54,163 nucleotides of DNA, taken from contig JAEWWL010000050.1 in assembly GCA_023396365.1 (NCBI GenBank), positions 1 through 54,163 of the forward strand, given 5' to 3'. Positions 52,133-54,163 of the stretch are shown here, piece by piece. The translations under genes were made by a program, and so were the position numbers. The notes beneath the pieces were generated by a model. The model was not told the origin of the DNA. It did not search any database and was given only the letters and a program-made list of their open reading frames with translations. How positions within the stretch are numbered: the first letter of the stretch is position 1; every line of letters begins with the position of its first letter. The DNA comes from Methanobacteriota archaeon. GTDB lineage: Archaea > Halobacteriota > Methanomicrobia > Methanomicrobiales > Methanomicrobiaceae.

Positions 52133-52432
52133 TTAAAAAAAACAGATTTTATTTTTTAACGGGAAAATTTCTGTAAAGGATAATTCACCTGATTTTAGAT
52201 AAAATGCAAGGCATAATAATCCAGGAACAGCCGCAGGAGCAGCAAACAATAAAAACATTCCCGAATATGAACCAGCAGCCAAAAGAACGGGCACTGCCAG
52301 AAGCGGGGATATGAATATTTCAATATTTAATGCAACTAAAAATCCTCCCATCTCCCTTCCTATAATCCTTCCGGGAGCGGCATACATCAGCCACTGTATC
52401 AGTGTAGGCATCATTAGGCCGATAAAGCGCTA
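52133..52432 (-). pseudogene. C-terminal fragment of an MFS-type transporter
   Basis: The minus strand reads RFIGLMMPTLIQWLMYAAPGRIIGREMGGFLVALNIEIFISPLLAVPVLLAAGSYSGMFLLFAAPAAVPGLLCLAFYLKSGE, which looks like the last three or so helices of a major facilitator transporter (APGR..GREMGG is a typical loop). Everything before it is missing: similarity begins at about 52429 where a TAG closes the frame. An ATG exists at 52414, but a three-helix transporter is not expected to work. It abuts the 5' side of another fragment in opposite orientation, so this is a remnant left by a rearrangement. Confidence 0.55.
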
Positions 52433-52643
52433 TATTAAGGACATAACAACCCCATTTTTCACAACACCTGATGAGTTGGCAGATATCAGCACAATAAGAC
52501 TCATAATCTATACTGACAGTCATGAGTCACTTCTTGTGTTTGACAGAGGAGGTATATCTGAAGGAGTGTTTTTGTCAAATGACATTCATGCAGTCTGCCA
52601 GTCCAAAACAATTCTAAAAAACATAAAAGAAATTAAGGGCTGA
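52420..52643 (+). pseudogene. 3' fragment of an unidentified gene
   Basis: The plus frame ending at 52643 reads like real protein from about RPIKRYIKDITTPFFTTPDELADI through IRLIIYTDSHESLLVFDRGGISEGVFLSNDI to the end ILKNIKEIKG. No ATG, GTG or TTG with a ribosome site precedes this part. The upstream frame to 52311 only mirrors the MFS remnant on the other strand. It is probably the C-terminal end of a regulator or sensor-like protein that lost its front. A late TTG start inside DELAD cannot be excluded. Confidence 0.4.
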
Positions 52644-52683
52644 AAAACTCCTTCATGAATTTTTTTTCTCAATCCGGCAGTTA

Positions 52684-53349
52684 TTAACCAAAGGCAATAT
52701 AGATGAAAAAAATTCCTATAAGAATTATTGAACAGCCAATTATTCTGTCAAAGACCTCTCCGCTTAATCTTGCCTTCTCCTTGAGCATTTTTCCTGCAGC
52801 TCCGCCCGCAGAACTGATTATCATAAGAGGAATGCTAAGACCGGTACCGTAGACAAGTATTGTGATAAAGCCTTCAGCCATCCCCTGATAAAGTGCAATA
52901 TAAGTGAGGACAATAATTAGCATAGGAGCACCCCGTCCGATTGTTATCGCCCCGAATGACAGCCCGAGGATGAATGCTCCGGCTGCCGTATACGAAACTG
53001 GCGCTCTTAAAAAACGGAATATGCTCTTTATCGGTGGTTTATAGATGTGAAGAAGCTGAAGGCCCATTATAATCAGAAGAAGACCTCCTATCGACCAGGC
53101 AATAGTGCTGTTTAAAAAAAGAATGTATTTTCCTATGAATCCGGCAGCAACCCCAAGCGGGAGAAGGGCAATTATTGTCCCAAAAGAAAATGCAAGTGTA
53201 AGTTTTAGGATATTTGCAGCTGATAGTCTGGTTTCGCCGCTTGTCAGATATCCAATAAGCCCGAGACACAAAACACTATTGCAGGGGCATATACCTGCAA
53301 GAAGCCCGAATACAAAAATCCCGGGAAGAGTTGGATCGAAAACAGCCAT
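52684..53349 (-). CDS. CcdA/DsbD-type thiol-disulfide membrane transporter
   Basis: A 221-residue membrane protein with six helices. It resembles the DsbD transmembrane/CcdA family, which carries electrons across the membrane through a cysteine pair. GICPCNSVLCLG in the first helix is the typical site; the usual partner cysteine in helix 4 is not obvious (GAITIGRGAPML), which makes electron transfer uncertain. The ATG at 53349 has no strong SD. It stands alone between the gene fragments and a divergent lipoprotein. Confidence 0.8.
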   Translation of the reverse strand: MAVFDPTLPGIFVFGLLAGICPCNSVLCLGLIGYLTSGETRLSAANILKLTLAFSFGTIIALLPLGVAAGFIGKYILFLNSTIAWSIGGLLLIIMGLQLLHIYKPPIKSIFRFLRAPVSYTAAGAFILGLSFGAITIGRGAPMLIIVLTYIALYQGMAEGFITILVYGTGLSIPLMIISSAGGAAGKMLKEKARLSGEVFDRIIGCSIILIGIFFIYIAFG

Positions 53350-53479
53350 ACTGATATCTAATACTCAGTCATTACTCCATATATAATGCACCGTTTTATA
53401 GGATATATTCCAAAACCTGCAAAATTTACCCAGGATTTGCCGTTAATTATATCGCCTATGAAGGATACAAAACACCCTG

Positions 53480-54136
53480 ATGAGAATGAATCATGAATTT
53501 TTTGGTTTTGGCGCAACTGTTTTTTTTACTGTTTTTGCTCTTTTTGCCCTTTTCATGATTTTCATTGCGGCAGGATGCATCGGTTCTCAAAACACTCAGG
53601 ATAATTCGGCACTTAACAAAAAACCAGTCTCATCTGCGGATGAGATAACAAAAGTCCATTATATCGGGCCGTCGGGAGATTTATCCTCATCAGAATCTGA
53701 AAAAGTGGATGAAAGAGAGGTAATTCCAACAGAATCTGACTCTGATATTCAGTCATACAGACCTAATTTTCATGCAGGGATGATAATTGCAGATGAGAAG
53801 GAAAACTTAAGCCTTGTTACAGAATACAGGAAACTCTCAGGCAGATACGGCACAAGGCTGCTTCTAAAGGGCAGTCATGGCGAGGCTTATCTAATAAAGG
53901 ATGCTTCTTTTAAGGAGCTTGGCTCTGAATATGATGATTTTAATTCAATAAACAAACGATATCCGCTTCTTTATGATGACCTTAATTATAATTCAGACAC
54001 CGGCTCTTACTATGATTACAAAAAAAAGGAGGGTTACAGGATTTATATTTATTCAGACAGCGAACCGCCGATTACAATAGGGTACTTAAGACCTGAAAAC
54101 ATTGAAACAATGGAATTTGTGAATGCAAGAGCATAA
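53480..54136 (+). CDS. hypothetical lipoprotein
   Basis: A 218-residue predicted lipoprotein: hydrophobic segment about 10-30 ending in IAAGC, then an acidic/Ser-rich tether up to about residue 90. The globular part is acidic and Tyr-rich (LLKGSHGEAYLIKDASFKELGSEYDDFNSI, EGYRIYIYSDSEPPITIGYLRPENIE). No family is recognised. A second ATG two codons later is possible. The short gap to the divergent CcdA gene (130 bp) holds both promoters. The gene is complete; 27 bp remain to the window end. Confidence 0.7.
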   Translation: MRMNHEFFGFGATVFFTVFALFALFMIFIAAGCIGSQNTQDNSALNKKPVSSADEITKVHYIGPSGDLSSSESEKVDEREVIPTESDSDIQSYRPNFHAGMIIADEKENLSLVTEYRKLSGRYGTRLLLKGSHGEAYLIKDASFKELGSEYDDFNSINKRYPLLYDDLNYNSDTGSYYDYKKKEGYRIYIYSDSEPPITIGYLRPENIETMEFVNARA

Positions 54137-54163
54137 GAAAAAATGCATTATGAAAATTTGTAA

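Noticed and set aside
52311..52430. N-terminal part of a 110-codon plus-strand frame starting at 52311
   Set aside because: This part is antisense to the MFS fragment; only the part after about 52430 reads like protein.
1..54163. CRISPR arrays, rRNA genes, intact insertion sequences, phage genes
   Set aside because: None seen: no regularly spaced repeats, no rRNA-like stretches, no transposase or phage structural genes in any frame given or read.

Overview
The window comes from a hydrogenotrophic methanogenic archaeon. It carries a complete methyl-coenzyme M reductase operon (mcrBDCGA) and a complete Na+-translocating methyltransferase operon (mtrEDCBAF, an mtrA-mtrG fusion, mtrH). It also has a formylmethanofuran dehydrogenase subunit C gene and a molybdate/tungstate uptake and molybdopterin cluster. 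The low G+C content, Shine-Dalgarno-rich starts, many TTG/GTG starts and large REC-PAS-histidine kinases suggest Methanomicrobiales (perhaps Methanoplanus-like). The taxonomic guess is inference.

Layout. 1-2.4 kb: start of a DNA-repair gene (nreA, cut by the window edge), a membrane-anchored protein, a GT-B glycosyltransferase and tRNA-Val(GAC). 2.4-3.7 kb: a gene-free stretch with a degenerate copy of a structured leader, a second possible structured RNA and a short dispersed repeat. 3.7-12.4 kb, minus strand: two tandem copies of a four-gene module (PepSY-type secreted protein, ABC ATPase, two ABC-2 permeases). 12.4-13.3 kb: a small secreted protein behind a long hairpin-rich leader. 13.7-17.3 kb, plus strand: a secreted beta-domain protein overlapping a membrane-bound winged-helix regulator, a NEW3-domain membrane protein and a small polytopic membrane protein. 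One motif, core CAGTTCGGTTTTTGCCCC, precedes four transcription units of this envelope region in the same sense orientation.

17.5-27.9 kb: three giant REC/PAS/GAF histidine kinases; the third appears to have lost a canonical start codon. 28.1-29.7 kb: a lipoprotein serpin and tRNA-Glu(CTC). 29.9-40.6 kb: the mtr and mcr operons, both on the minus strand, which together perform the last two steps of methanogenesis (methyl-H4MPT to methyl-CoM with Na+ export, then methyl-CoM to methane). The gene in the mtrG position encodes a nearly complete second MtrA corrinoid domain joined to MtrG.

41.2-52.1 kb: a PH-domain membrane protein, fwdC, an unknown coiled-coil protein, modABC, a 26-codon ORF coupled to a radical SAM/periplasmic-binding-fold fusion, and on the opposite strand two moeA genes (one with a PBP-like C-terminal domain) plus a small Cys-rich protein. 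This looks like a molybdenum/tungsten acquisition and cofactor cluster next to an enzyme subunit (FwdC) of a Mo/W enzyme. 52.1-52.65 kb: two gene fragments abutting head to head, a rearrangement scar. 52.7-54.1 kb: a CcdA-type membrane protein and a lipoprotein.

The best candidates for undescribed biology are (i) the envelope regulon with its shared operator-like motif, structured leader and duplicated export module, (ii) the MtrA-MtrG fusion, and (iii) the small ORF coupled to the radical SAM/PBP fusion.
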